Assembly (NCBI RefSeq): GCF_027531815.1
Contig: NZ_JAPZSK010000002.1
Coordinates: forward strand, 186,001 to 250,000
DNA from: Gemmatimonas sp.
Lineage (GTDB): Bacteria; Gemmatimonadota; Gemmatimonadetes; Gemmatimonadales; Gemmatimonadaceae
Direction: 5' to 3'
Length of the DNA: 64,000 nt
Shown piece by piece: positions 52,130 through 59,703 of the stretch (position 1 is the stretch's first letter; each line of letters begins with the position of its first letter). The position numbers were made by a program, and so were the translations under genes. Below the pieces are notes generated by a model. The model had not been told where the DNA came from. It did not search any database and worked only from the letters and a program-made list of their open reading frames with translations.

Positions 52130-52188
52130 ATCGAGCCTGCGAAACGAAAAGATGGGACCGCATGATCCACCTCGGCGAAGTGGATTAT

Positions 52189-52204
52189 TATAATGCTACA
52201 AATA
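52189..52204 (+). promoter_or_regulatory. TATAAT box just before the regulator gene, leaderless start likely
   Basis: TATAAT at 52189-52194 is only 9 nt from the ATG at 52204, so transcription should begin at or next to the start codon. The surrounding bases (GATTATTATAATGCTACAAAT) are far richer in A and T than their neighbours. Confidence 0.6.
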
Positions 52205-52956
52205 TGCCGCGCCGTTCAACGACAAAACAGTCGCAGCTACGCCAGCTCGACGAACTGGTCGTCGAGATCAAACCGTCGGCGGCCGATTGGCCGGTGCCCG
52301 ACGGGGGCTGGATCGCAAGCATACGCGACGCGCTCGGGATGACCGGCGAACAGCTCGGCCGCCGTCTTGGGATCACTCGGTCATCGGTTAGAGCGCTCGA
52401 GCTTCGCGAGCGTGATGGGGGGGCCACGCTTGAGGCGCTCCGAGCCACTGCCGCTGTCTTGGGCTGTGATTTCGTGTACGCGCTTATTCCGAAAACGGGA
52501 AGCTTTGAGGCCACGCTACGTATGCAGGCCGAGCTTGCCGAGGCTGGCGGATCGGGGACCGAAACCAAGGCCCAAGATCGCGAAGAGCGCATAAGAGAGC
52601 TGATGCAGCGGCGCCCCCGCGTTCTTTGGGAGCCAACTGCCGTTGGAGATACCGATGTGGAGGCACCTCGTCGGAAGGGGAAGAAGCCTGGCCGCCCGAA
52701 GGGCAGCAAGGCAGTGGACCGCCCTGAGAGTGTGCTCCGCGAGACCGACGGTGGCCCCTCCGTGCGCCGGAGCACTCCCAAGGGGGTGGAGGAGGTCCCA
52801 GAGACGTCGGGTCGTTCTGGGGTGAATGGCGCGCCGTCGTCGCGAACTCCCCGCTCGCAACCCGTCGCGGAGGATGCGGCGGCGAAGGCCAGCCGGCGCA
52901 ATCCTCGACGGATTCGACCCGCGGCGGACGCGGAGCAGTTGGATGCCTTTGGGTAG
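52204..52956 (+). CDS. Mobile-mystery-protein-A-like HTH regulator with AT-hook tail
   Basis: 250 residues from the ATG at 52204. The N-terminal 105 residues match the mobile mystery protein A pattern: QLRQLDELVVEIKPS, GGWIASIRDALGMTGEQLGR, RLGITRSSVRALELRERDGG, ATLEALRATAAVLGCDFVYA. That is an XRE-type helix-turn-helix. The remainder is charged and disordered with KKPGRPKGSKA (about 155-165), an AT-hook. In other islands this protein pairs with a Fic-domain partner (mystery protein B), which is absent here. Placed just before excisionase and integrase, it probably controls the island's mobility genes. Confidence 0.82.
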   Translation: MPRRSTTKQSQLRQLDELVVEIKPSAADWPVPDGGWIASIRDALGMTGEQLGRRLGITRSSVRALELRERDGGATLEALRATAAVLGCDFVYALIPKTGSFEATLRMQAELAEAGGSGTETKAQDREERIRELMQRRPRVLWEPTAVGDTDVEAPRRKGKKPGRPKGSKAVDRPESVLRETDGGPSVRRSTPKGVEEVPETSGRSGVNGAPSSRTPRSQPVAEDAAAKASRRNPRRIRPAADAEQLDAFG

Positions 52957-53065
52957 GACCGGCGGACGCCACATGATGGCGTCCGCAGCGCCCTCGTTGA
53001 TGCATCGGCTTGTGTTCTGTGGCGTGGAATCTTCTCGGTCACGAAGAATTCGATGTAAATTATTG

Positions 53066-53084
53066 TTCGATTATAATCGTCGAA
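53066..53084 (+). promoter_or_regulatory. Palindromic promoter element before excisionase and integrase
   Basis: CGATTATAATCG (53068-53079) is a perfect 12-bp palindrome containing a TATAAT box, and outer TTCGA/TCGAA arms extend it to 53066-53084. The 52957-53262 gap is otherwise AT-rich and without a gene. A regulator bound here would block transcription toward the excisionase gene 180 nt downstream. Confidence 0.6.
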
Positions 53085-53262
53085 GATTCAGTATCTCGTT
53101 TCGCTCGCTAGCGCAAATTGTTGATTGACAATGCTTTTCGGTGCTTCAAGCAAAAAATCTGTCGCGGCCAGTAAAGGCCAGGACGGGGCGGGAGGGGTGC
53201 GTTGGCGCGGCGCGCCAAAGCCGTAAGAGTCTGCACGTACCCTTCAACCCTTGGAGGTTTTC

Positions 53263-53574
53263 GTGGCAGTAAACTCGAAGCGCCGTACGTCCAGCACCCC
53301 CGCGATCACCAGCGACGCCGGTCGCATCATCGCCAAAGCGACCCGCGAGCGGGTGGCGGAACTGGTGCGCCCAGCGCGCCGCTCCCCGAAGTCCAAGGGA
53401 GGAGATTTCCGAGTTCGCAAGCTGCTCACGCCCGTCCAGGTCCAGGAGCAGCTCGAAGTATCCGAGTCGTGGCTCAAGCGCTCCGATATCCCCTTCATCA
53501 AGCTGGGCCGCCTTCGCCGGTACGACGCCGCCGTGATCGACGCGTACCTCACCGCCCGCGACACCGCAGCCTGA
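53263..53574 (+). CDS. Excisionase-like helix-turn-helix protein
   Basis: 103 residues from a GTG with GGAGG five nt upstream. The C-terminal half is a MerR-type winged helix used by excisionases: LLTPVQVQEQLEVSESWLKR then IPFIKLGRLRRYDAAVIDAY. The basic N-terminus (SKRRTSST) is typical of DNA-bending proteins. The integrase starts 11 nt after its stop, so the two are one unit. It should direct the integrase toward excision. Confidence 0.85.
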   Translation: MAVNSKRRTSSTPAITSDAGRIIAKATRERVAELVRPARRSPKSKGGDFRVRKLLTPVQVQEQLEVSESWLKRSDIPFIKLGRLRRYDAAVIDAYLTARDTAA

Positions 53575-53584
53575 GGACCTCGCA

Positions 53585-54817
53585 ATGTCGATCAAGCTCC
53601 AGCAGCGCGGCGGTACGTTCTCGATCTACGTCCCCAACACGGTCGGCAAGGGGCGCCCCGTGCTCCGCGCCACCGGGTATGCCAACCGGACGACGGCCCT
53701 GAAGGTGGCCACCATGGTGGCCAACCTCCGCGACCGCGGCGAGTTCGAGCTCCTCAACGCGGTCGCTGAAGGGAAGACAACGCTGTTCGACCTGTACCAG
53801 GCGCAGGTGCAGAACAAACAGCAGGTGCTCAAGAAGCTGCTCAAGCGGGTCGCGATCTCCCCCTTCCTCGAGCCTTGGTTGAAGAGCTGTGCGGCCAACG
53901 GACTGTCCGACGCCAGCGTCTCGCTATACCGGAGCCGCATGGAGAAGCTGTTCGCCCCCGCGACGTTGGCGCCGATCGTGTACGTGGATCAGCTGACCGA
54001 GGGCACGATCATCAACCTGATCGCTGCCCTCGGAGTCTCCAGCGGTACGGCCCGACAGTACCTGCATGAGCTCCAGAGCCTCTGCCGCTTCCTGGTGGCG
54101 CAGGGGGTACTGAGTCACAACCCAGCCGCGAATCGGGACCTGATCCGCGTCCCAAAGAAGAACAAGGCGCGCCGCCGTTGGGTCCGGGACAATGTGGACC
54201 GCGCGATCGTGGAAGCGGCGGACCCGGAGTATCAGGGGGTGTTCGCGTTCCTGCACGGAACCAGCGCCGATCGCGGAGACGTGCCCCGCCTGCGCCGCCG
54301 GGATGTGAACCTCGATCAGCAGTACGTCGACATCGACGGCAACAACAAGGCTGCTACGCGCCGCCGCATGCGTGTTCCAGTGGAACCATGGGCGCTGCCG
54401 TACCTAGTGCGGGCGTGTGAGGGATTGGAGCCGGAGGACCTCGTGTTCGATGGGCTGTCGCTCGACGCGATCAGCCGCGCCCACAAACGGGCAACCAAGA
54501 AGGCCAAGGTGAAGAACTACTGGCTGCGCGACAGCCGGCACAGCTACGCCATTCGGGCGATTTTGCGGGGGGCTGCCATCGCCGACGTGTCGGCATGGCT
54601 CGGGCACTCTTCGCTCGCGACCACCTACGAGACATACGTGCACTTCGACGGGGAAGTGAAGCAGATCCTCGTGGCGGGCAGCGGCATTCGGGAGGGCGAA
54701 GGCGGGACGCCCTCCGCACCGTCGGCCCCGGTGTCAGCACGTCGCCGCCGCAGCCACGCCAATTCGCCGGTCGCGCCGCAGGCGACCGGCCGCCGCCGCT
54801 CACCCAAGGAGGCATGA
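53585..54817 (+). CDS. int: Tyrosine recombinase (integrase) of the island
   Basis: 410 residues. A SAM-like core-binding domain lies at about 90-190 (FLEPWLKSCAANGLSDASVS; YRSRMEKLFAPATL). The catalytic domain has the first Arg in GTSADRGDVPRLRRRDV (about 225), then WLRDSRHSYAIRAILR with His-x-x-Arg (about 318-326), AWLGHSSLATTYETYVHF with His and the nucleophilic Tyr (about 352). The last 45 residues are a basic low-complexity tail. Its place 2.3 kb from the intact tRNA-Leu fits an integrase acting at that gene. Confidence 0.93.
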   Translation: MSIKLQQRGGTFSIYVPNTVGKGRPVLRATGYANRTTALKVATMVANLRDRGEFELLNAVAEGKTTLFDLYQAQVQNKQQVLKKLLKRVAISPFLEPWLKSCAANGLSDASVSLYRSRMEKLFAPATLAPIVYVDQLTEGTIINLIAALGVSSGTARQYLHELQSLCRFLVAQGVLSHNPAANRDLIRVPKKNKARRRWVRDNVDRAIVEAADPEYQGVFAFLHGTSADRGDVPRLRRRDVNLDQQYVDIDGNNKAATRRRMRVPVEPWALPYLVRACEGLEPEDLVFDGLSLDAISRAHKRATKKAKVKNYWLRDSRHSYAIRAILRGAAIADVSAWLGHSSLATTYETYVHFDGEVKQILVAGSGIREGEGGTPSAPSAPVSARRRRSHANSPVAPQATGRRRSPKEA

Positions 54818-54821
54818 CCGC

Positions 54822-55055
54822 ATGGAACTCTCGAACGCCCCCGATCAAGTGCTTGAGGCTCTCGCCAAGGCTGCTATGGTCCGTAATCCGCTCGGCCCCG
54901 TTTATGCGGCCATGGCACTGTCGGTCAACGCGGAGGAAAATCTCCCTCCGGAGGAAGCGGAGCGGTGGAATCGGGCCATCGAGCGGGCGTGGACGTCGCT
55001 GAGCGACGCACGGGAGTCCGGCGCGTCCGGCCACCAAGATGAAGCCGGGCCTTAG
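54822..55055 (+). CDS. Small hypothetical protein, 77 aa
   Basis: The ATG at 54822 has AAGGAGG about 9 nt upstream and follows int by 4 nt. Sequence is acidic and helical (NAPDQVLEALAKAAMVRNP; PPEEAERWNRAIERAWTSLS). No family recognised; it is the last gene of the xis-int unit. Confidence 0.7.
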   Translation: MELSNAPDQVLEALAKAAMVRNPLGPVYAAMALSVNAEENLPPEEAERWNRAIERAWTSLSDARESGASGHQDEAGP

Positions 55056-55120
55056 GTCGCTCGTCCATCGTAGAAGGGCGCGGGGCCGCTCACGAACAGT
55101 TCAGACGAGCTGCGGCAGGT

Positions 55121-55609
55121 TCAGAATTTCGCTCCGAGCTCTTCGAGCAAGGCGTAGGGATCGATCCATCTCACGCCCATCGCACTGCACGCATCCGGGA
55201 TCTTAACCTTGCCGATCCTCTGTGGTTCTGGCTTCTCGTGAGTAACGACTGTGTGCTCGTGCGCGAGCGCATGGGCGACCAAAACGGAATCCGCGACGTT
55301 CAGGAACTCCGCTCGTGCGGCCGGCGTGTACTTGCGCTGTGGGTCCATCGTCCAGATCCCCAATCGCGAGAGCGCAACGCCCGTCGCTCCGTCGGGTGCT
55401 TCGAACATCACCTTAGGGCAAGCGCTTTCCACCCACTGGCTCAGATCATCTTCCTTGTTGAGGAGCTCCTTGCGAACCGAATCGACGCTGCGAAGCGCGC
55501 CGTCATTGGCACGCTGCAGCAGGTAGTCCCAGTAGCACGGGAAAGTCTTAAACCGATAATGGTCGCGCTTTGCCGCGATGAGCACATTCGCATCCAATAG
55601 GTACGCCAT
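55121..55609 (-). CDS. PIN-domain toxin of the DUF4411 group
   Basis: 162 residues; its ATG shares a base with the preceding stop (TGATG). PIN acidic residues: Asp in LLDANVLIAAK (residue 6), Glu in SVRKELLNKEDD, Asp in FLNVADSVLVAHALAHEH, then VVTHEKPE and the ending VRWIDPYALLEELGAKF typical of DUF4411. It is the toxin partner of the HTH-peptidase protein encoded just upstream. Confidence 0.88.
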   Translation of the reverse strand: MAYLLDANVLIAAKRDHYRFKTFPCYWDYLLQRANDGALRSVDSVRKELLNKEDDLSQWVESACPKVMFEAPDGATGVALSRLGIWTMDPQRKYTPAARAEFLNVADSVLVAHALAHEHTVVTHEKPEPQRIGKVKIPDACSAMGVRWIDPYALLEELGAKF

Positions 55610-56763
55610 CAGGGCAAAATCCCAAGCTTGCGCGCGTACTCGTCAAATGTTGCGGTGCTCTTGAAGCCAAGCAGGCGAAACGCCTCGGTGTAGGGCGTGC
55701 GGCCCTCAAGAGCACTAGAAATCACAGCCGCGGCAAACCGTCCGCCAAGCCGCGCGTTCTGGGTGTTGTAGAAGTCGCCCCCATCGCCGCCACCTCTCGC
55801 GTCGATCTCTCCTACGCGATCACGTTCGGCAGCGTAGACAGCCTCGAACACGTCGTCTGCCAAGAGCCCGGCCTCACGTGCCCGAATGAGCACAACCAGC
55901 GTGCTCACTTTGAAGAGGCGCGCCAGGCGCGCCGTCAACTCTGGCAACGGAAAGGCTGGGTCCCATGCCGCACGGAACTCACTGGCTGGCGCAAGCGTCT
56001 CGGCGGCCACGGCGTTACAGAATCGCTCGGTGGCCACGTTGGTGGTGGGGTCGCCGTCGGACACGGCGGACTGCCCAAGCCACAGATGACAGAGCTCATG
56101 CACAAGCGTGAACATCTGCGCGGCCTTGCTGTCGACCGCGTTAATGAACACCAGAGGTGCATATCGATCGCTGAGTGCGAATCCCCGAAACTCCTCGATG
56201 CGCAACTTACGATGCGTGTTATTTCCCACGACCCCGTTTCGCACGACGAGCACTCCCAACTCCTCCGCGCGTTGGTAGAGGCTCCTGACGGCCTCGGTCC
56301 AATTCATGCTGAGCGGGCGGCGATCGAGCTCCAGCGCCGCCCGAATCGCGAGTGCGATCGACACGGGGGCGGTGTCCAAGTTTGCACTACCAACCCAGGT
56401 CAGGGGCTCAGCACCCTCGGCAATCAGGTGCTCACGGAACCACTGCTGGCGGAGCTGACACTGATTGACGGTATCGATCAATTCGGGGCTAGGGGGCTGG
56501 GGGCCCTCGCCCGCGACGCGACGAAAGTCGCTTATCGTAAGCTCGGTGGCCGGCGGCTCGGGAAGGAAGAAATACCCGACCGGAGTGTGTGTCTTCTCTG
56601 CCAGTCGCTCGAGGTGCTCGAACTTTAGTTCGCCGGTCTCCTCCCACGCCTCAACGCGACGCACCACCAGGCCAACCCGCTTGGCAAGCTCCGCTGGGGC
56701 CAGCGAGGCGCGCTCGCGGGCCCAGCGCAACATGCGAGGGGCAACTTGGACTAAGGTCGGCAC
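55609..56763 (-). CDS. XRE-ImmA/IrrE antitoxin-like protein
   Basis: 384 residues. The N-terminal XRE helix-turn-helix is RASLAPAELAKRVGLVVRRV and EAWEETGELKFEHLERLAEK. The middle has the ImmA/IrrE zinc-peptidase motif MFTLVHELCHLWLG (HExxH, about residues 222-226), with a downstream helix ERFCNAVAAETLAP giving the third ligand. Such fusions accompany PIN (DUF4411) toxins as their antitoxin and repressor. The peptidase may degrade a regulator under stress. Its gene begins the pair, reading away from the tRNA end of the island. Confidence 0.9.
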   Translation of the reverse strand: MPTLVQVAPRMLRWARERASLAPAELAKRVGLVVRRVEAWEETGELKFEHLERLAEKTHTPVGYFFLPEPPATELTISDFRRVAGEGPQPPSPELIDTVNQCQLRQQWFREHLIAEGAEPLTWVGSANLDTAPVSIALAIRAALELDRRPLSMNWTEAVRSLYQRAEELGVLVVRNGVVGNNTHRKLRIEEFRGFALSDRYAPLVFINAVDSKAAQMFTLVHELCHLWLGQSAVSDGDPTTNVATERFCNAVAAETLAPASEFRAAWDPAFPLPELTARLARLFKVSTLVVLIRAREAGLLADDVFEAVYAAERDRVGEIDARGGGDGGDFYNTQNARLGGRFAAAVISSALEGRTPYTEAFRLLGFKSTATFDEYARKLGILP

Positions 56764-57086
56764 AGAAGGTCAGCTTGGGGCGAATGCCCGATTCGGGCGC
56801 GGGCAGGGGAAATATAGGGTTGGATTTGGCGCACGGCGTGCTGTAACAATCGCGAGCAGCAGCGCCAAGAGCATCAGAACGACGATGGCGGCTGCAGCGC
56901 GTTTCGTCAGGATCGCTCAATGGTACCCCAGACCACTGGCAAAAGCGGTTGAACCGATCTAGGTGTGCGGCGGGAGGCAAAATGAATGAACGTCTGCCAG
57001 CCCGGCATTAGTACAACATTCTGTACAACATTGCCTTTTTCGGAGGCTGTGCGGCGACCCCAGATTGGGGGCCAGTTTCCCTCTGA
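56764..57086. other. Island right-end gap
   Basis: No gene is supported. It carries the promoter of the XRE-ImmA gene, the 12-bp repeats at 57009-57032, and the 3' flank of the tRNA. Confidence 0.5.
57009..57032. repeat. Two 12-bp GTACAACA units at the island's right end
   Basis: TAGTACAACATT and CTGTACAACATT stand end to end, 95 bp inside the right core. They match the repeats at 32762 and 17044 in unit length and core, and could be integrase arm sites. Confidence 0.7.
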
Positions 57087-57170
57087 TGCGGACGGCCGGA
57101 GTCGAACCGACACGGGGGTTAGCCCACCAGCTCCTAAGGCTGGTGCGTCTACCAATTTCGCCACGTCCGC
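57087..57170 (-). tRNA. tRNA-Leu (anticodon UAG)
   Basis: 84 nt. Acceptor GCGGACG pairs with CGTCCGC, discriminator A, and CCA is not encoded. The D-arm follows as TGGCGAAATTGGTAGACGCA. The anticodon arm is CCAGC-CTTAGGA-GCTGG with anticodon TAG. A long class II variable arm and a T-arm with loop TTCGACT complete it. This is the intact target gene for the island and the likely source of the three relics at 16.93, 31.65 and 32.64 kb. Confidence 0.93.
57127..57142. repeat. Right attachment core in the tRNA anticodon arm
   Basis: CCAGCTCCTAAGGCTG is identical to 32676-32691. It spans the anticodon loop and stem, a common crossover place for tyrosine integrases. Confidence 0.7.
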
Positions 57171-57236
57171 GCACTGCTCAACCAATCTAATCCGACATCG
57201 GGCACTACCAACGGTCTGACGCCCACGGCCTGACGC

Positions 57237-58178
57237 CTACGGCATGACCGCCACCGGCACGTCGTACTGCTGCGCCAGCGCCGCCACCTCGCGGCAGCTC
57301 CGGCCGGCAAAGTAGTCCGTCAACCAGGCAAACGCCGCCGGCTCCTGCAGCCGATCGGCCTGCTCCTCCGTCAATCCGGTCGCACGGCACAGCGCTCGCG
57401 CAAACCGCGGCTCCAGCGCCGCAACCGCCACGCGGCCATCACGGCAGGCATACAGGCGGTACCCGGCGTGAGCGCCGCCAATGGGCGAGGTGCCCTGCAT
57501 CAGCCCCCACGACCGCGGCAGCGCCAGGAAGCGCGCCGCGTCGCCCAGCGCCACCTCCTCGAAGAGCAGGGCACCCGGGTCACGCTGCCGCGCCAGCACC
57601 ACGCGCAGCACCGCTTCCACCACCAGCAGCGCACCGGCCATGTCGGCAAAGGGCACCACCGGCAACGCCAAATCAGGGAGCAGCCCCGCCTCGGCTTCGT
57701 ACGTGAGGTCGTGCCCCGGGTGCTCGGCCTCCGCTCCGTGCTCCCCCACGATCGTCACGATGCTCAGGGCAGGGAAGCGGCGATGCAGCTCGGCGCGATC
57801 CACGCCGAGCCGCTGCAGCGCCGACGGACGGAACGAGGTGACCAGCACGTCGGCCGTGCCGAGCCGGGCGTACAGCGTCGCGCGCCCGGATTCGCTCTTG
57901 AGATCGAGCACGTCGCGGGTGACCCGACAATGCATGGCTTCGTACCCCGTTGGCGCATAGGCGGCCATGGGATCGCCGGGGGCACCGTTGGCCGACGGCG
58001 GCTCCACCTTCACGCACGTCGCACCCATGTCGGCCAGTCGCATGAGCGCGGCCGGCCCGGGCAGGTTGAGCGCCAGGCTGACGATGCGCACGCCAGTCAG
58101 CACGCCATGGGGTGGGGAAGGCACCAAAGGATCAGACTGCACACGCGGAAGATACCGCTGGTGCGCATCGCTGCCCAC
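57237..58178 (-). CDS. Class III CoA-transferase (CaiB/BaiF family), short form
   Basis: 313 residues against about 400 in most relatives. Family blocks: LTGVRIVSLALNLPGPAALM, MGATCVKVEPPSANGAPGDP, RDVLDLKSESGRATLYARLG and LVTSFRPSALQRLGVDRAEL. The catalytic Asp is probably in HPGHDLTYEAEAGLLP. The C-terminal part ends LAQQYDVPVAVMP, so the final helical segment of longer members is missing. The enzyme would move CoA between carboxylic acids, or act as an acyl-CoA racemase. It is followed by a decarboxylase gene on the same strand, but no pathway is evident. Confidence 0.88.
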   Translation of the reverse strand: MGSDAHQRYLPRVQSDPLVPSPPHGVLTGVRIVSLALNLPGPAALMRLADMGATCVKVEPPSANGAPGDPMAAYAPTGYEAMHCRVTRDVLDLKSESGRATLYARLGTADVLVTSFRPSALQRLGVDRAELHRRFPALSIVTIVGEHGAEAEHPGHDLTYEAEAGLLPDLALPVVPFADMAGALLVVEAVLRVVLARQRDPGALLFEEVALGDAARFLALPRSWGLMQGTSPIGGAHAGYRLYACRDGRVAVAALEPRFARALCRATGLTEEQADRLQEPAAFAWLTDYFAGRSCREVAALAQQYDVPVAVMP

Positions 58179-58185
58179 GGTGCCG

Positions 58186-59658
58186 CTACGCCGTGGCGGA
58201 TTCCTCCAGCGCGAACTGCGTGATCCGTTCGAGCGTCGTCGCCATCTCGCCGGTGGTGGCGTCCCAGTGGATGGGGCAGAGCCGCAGCGCCGGTCGACCG
58301 CGCAGCAACGTGCTCATGACCGTGGCGTAGCCATCGGCGCGCAACCGGTCCACCACGCGCCCCGTGAGCGCGTCGACCGCCGAGTCATCCAGCCCCGCGC
58401 CACGCCAGCGGAAGGTCACGATCCCCATCTGCGACGGCGTCACGATCTCCCAGTGCCCACTCGCCTCCAGCCACCGCTGCGCGAAATCGGCCACGTCGAA
58501 CCCCACCTGAATCGCGTCCCGAAACGCGGCCAGCCCGAAGGTGCGCAGCGACAGCCACAGCTTGAGCGCCTTGAACGAACGCGTGAGCTGAATGCCGCGC
58601 TCGAAGAAGTTCACGTCCTCCTGAATGTGCCGCGTGATATCGGCCAGGTAGTCGGGGTGATCGTCATCCTCCACGCGAAAGGCATCTTGCATGAGCCGGG
58701 CATCGCGCACCAGCAGGCACCCGATCTCGAAGGGCTGGAAGAGCCACTTGTGCGGATCGAGAGTGATGGAGTCGGCGCGCCCCAGCCCCTCCAGCGCCGC
58801 CGCTCCCCGCGGATGCAGCGCCGCCGCCGCGCCGTAGGCGCCGTCGATGTGCAGCCACAGCCCCTCGCGCGCGCAGAGGTCGGCGAGCGCGTGCAACGGG
58901 TCCACCGCCCCGGTGTTGGTCGTCCCGGCGTTGGCCACCACGCAAAAGGGGCGCATGCCGTTGTCGCGGTCCGCCCGAATGGCCTCCGCCAGCGCCGTCA
59001 GCGACAGTCGGAACTCGGCATCCGTGGCCACCATGCGCCGCTGCGCCGTGCCGAAGCCCAGCACCCGCAGCCCCTTCGACATGGACGAATGCGTCTGGTC
59101 GGAGTAGTACACGACGGCTCGTGGATCGTGACCGCCCAGCCGTGTTTCGCGCGCCACCACGATGGCCGACAGATTGGCCATGGAGCCGCCACTCACGAAG
59201 ATGCCACCCGCCTCGGGCGGCAGGCCGCAGGCGCGCTGCAGCCAATCGAGCACCGTCAGCTCGATCTGCGACGCGCCACTCGAGGCCAGCCAGTGTCCGC
59301 TGAACACATTGTGCCCGCTCGTGAGGAAGTCCCCCACGGCGCTCACGAAGTTGGACGGACTCGGCACGAACGCATAGAAGCGCGGATGATCGGCGCGGAA
59401 CGCGTTGGGGAACACATCGCGCGCCAGCTGCGCCAGCAACTCGGCCGGCGGCGTGGGCGCCTCGGGGAGCGGGGTGTACAGCCGCGCTGCCGCCTCCGCG
59501 CGCGAGATCGTGGTGGTGGTGGGCTGCTCGCGGATCCCCTCATGGTGGGCAATGACCATCGCGAGGGCCTGGTCACCCAGCGCCTGCATGTCGGCGCGCG
59601 AGAGCTGGAGCGGGGCACGGGGGGGCGACGGCAGGTCGTTGCTCATGGCATGGCTCAT
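58186..59658 (-). CDS. PLP-dependent decarboxylase (aromatic-L-amino-acid/glutamate type)
   Basis: 490 residues from the ATG at 59658, with ATG 59646 an alternative (neither has a ribosome site). Group II decarboxylase blocks: HPRFYAFVPSPSNFVSAVGD, LASSGASQIELTVLDWL, GIFVSGGSMANLSAIVVARE, the Asp region HIDGAYGAAAAL and the PLP-Lys block TLDPHKWLFQPFEIG. The open frame extends far upstream to 61416, antisense to two real genes; that part is rejected. It could act on tyrosine, DOPA, tryptophan or phenylalanine; the residues cannot fix it. The CoA-transferase gene starts 8 nt beyond its stop. Confidence 0.9.
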   Translation of the reverse strand: MSHAMSNDLPSPPRAPLQLSRADMQALGDQALAMVIAHHEGIREQPTTTTISRAEAAARLYTPLPEAPTPPAELLAQLARDVFPNAFRADHPRFYAFVPSPSNFVSAVGDFLTSGHNVFSGHWLASSGASQIELTVLDWLQRACGLPPEAGGIFVSGGSMANLSAIVVARETRLGGHDPRAVVYYSDQTHSSMSKGLRVLGFGTAQRRMVATDAEFRLSLTALAEAIRADRDNGMRPFCVVANAGTTNTGAVDPLHALADLCAREGLWLHIDGAYGAAAALHPRGAAALEGLGRADSITLDPHKWLFQPFEIGCLLVRDARLMQDAFRVEDDDHPDYLADITRHIQEDVNFFERGIQLTRSFKALKLWLSLRTFGLAAFRDAIQVGFDVADFAQRWLEASGHWEIVTPSQMGIVTFRWRGAGLDDSAVDALTGRVVDRLRADGYATVMSTLLRGRPALRLCPIHWDATTGEMATTLERITQFALEESATA

Positions 59659-59703
59659 GGCGCGCAAGGTAGCAGCGGGGCACACGCGGCGGTAACGTAG
59701 CCC

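Larger units (their letters stand above)
32676..57142. mobile_element. Integrated genomic island at tRNA-Leu(UAG), about 24.5 kb
   Basis: The boundaries are the 16-bp core in relic 3 and in the intact tRNA. The arrangement is the standard one for tyrosine-integrase islands: an intact tRNA gene at one end, a displaced 3' half at the other, integrase (53585) and excisionase (53263) near the intact end, and repeats that could be integrase arm sites just inside both cores (32762-32785 and 57009-57032). Cargo is dominated by defence and addiction genes (HicAB-SecB, type III-like restriction, PIN/ImmA) plus two unrecognised loci. No conjugation genes other than one TraG-like ATPase are seen, so it may be mobilised by other elements. 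Confidence 0.75.
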
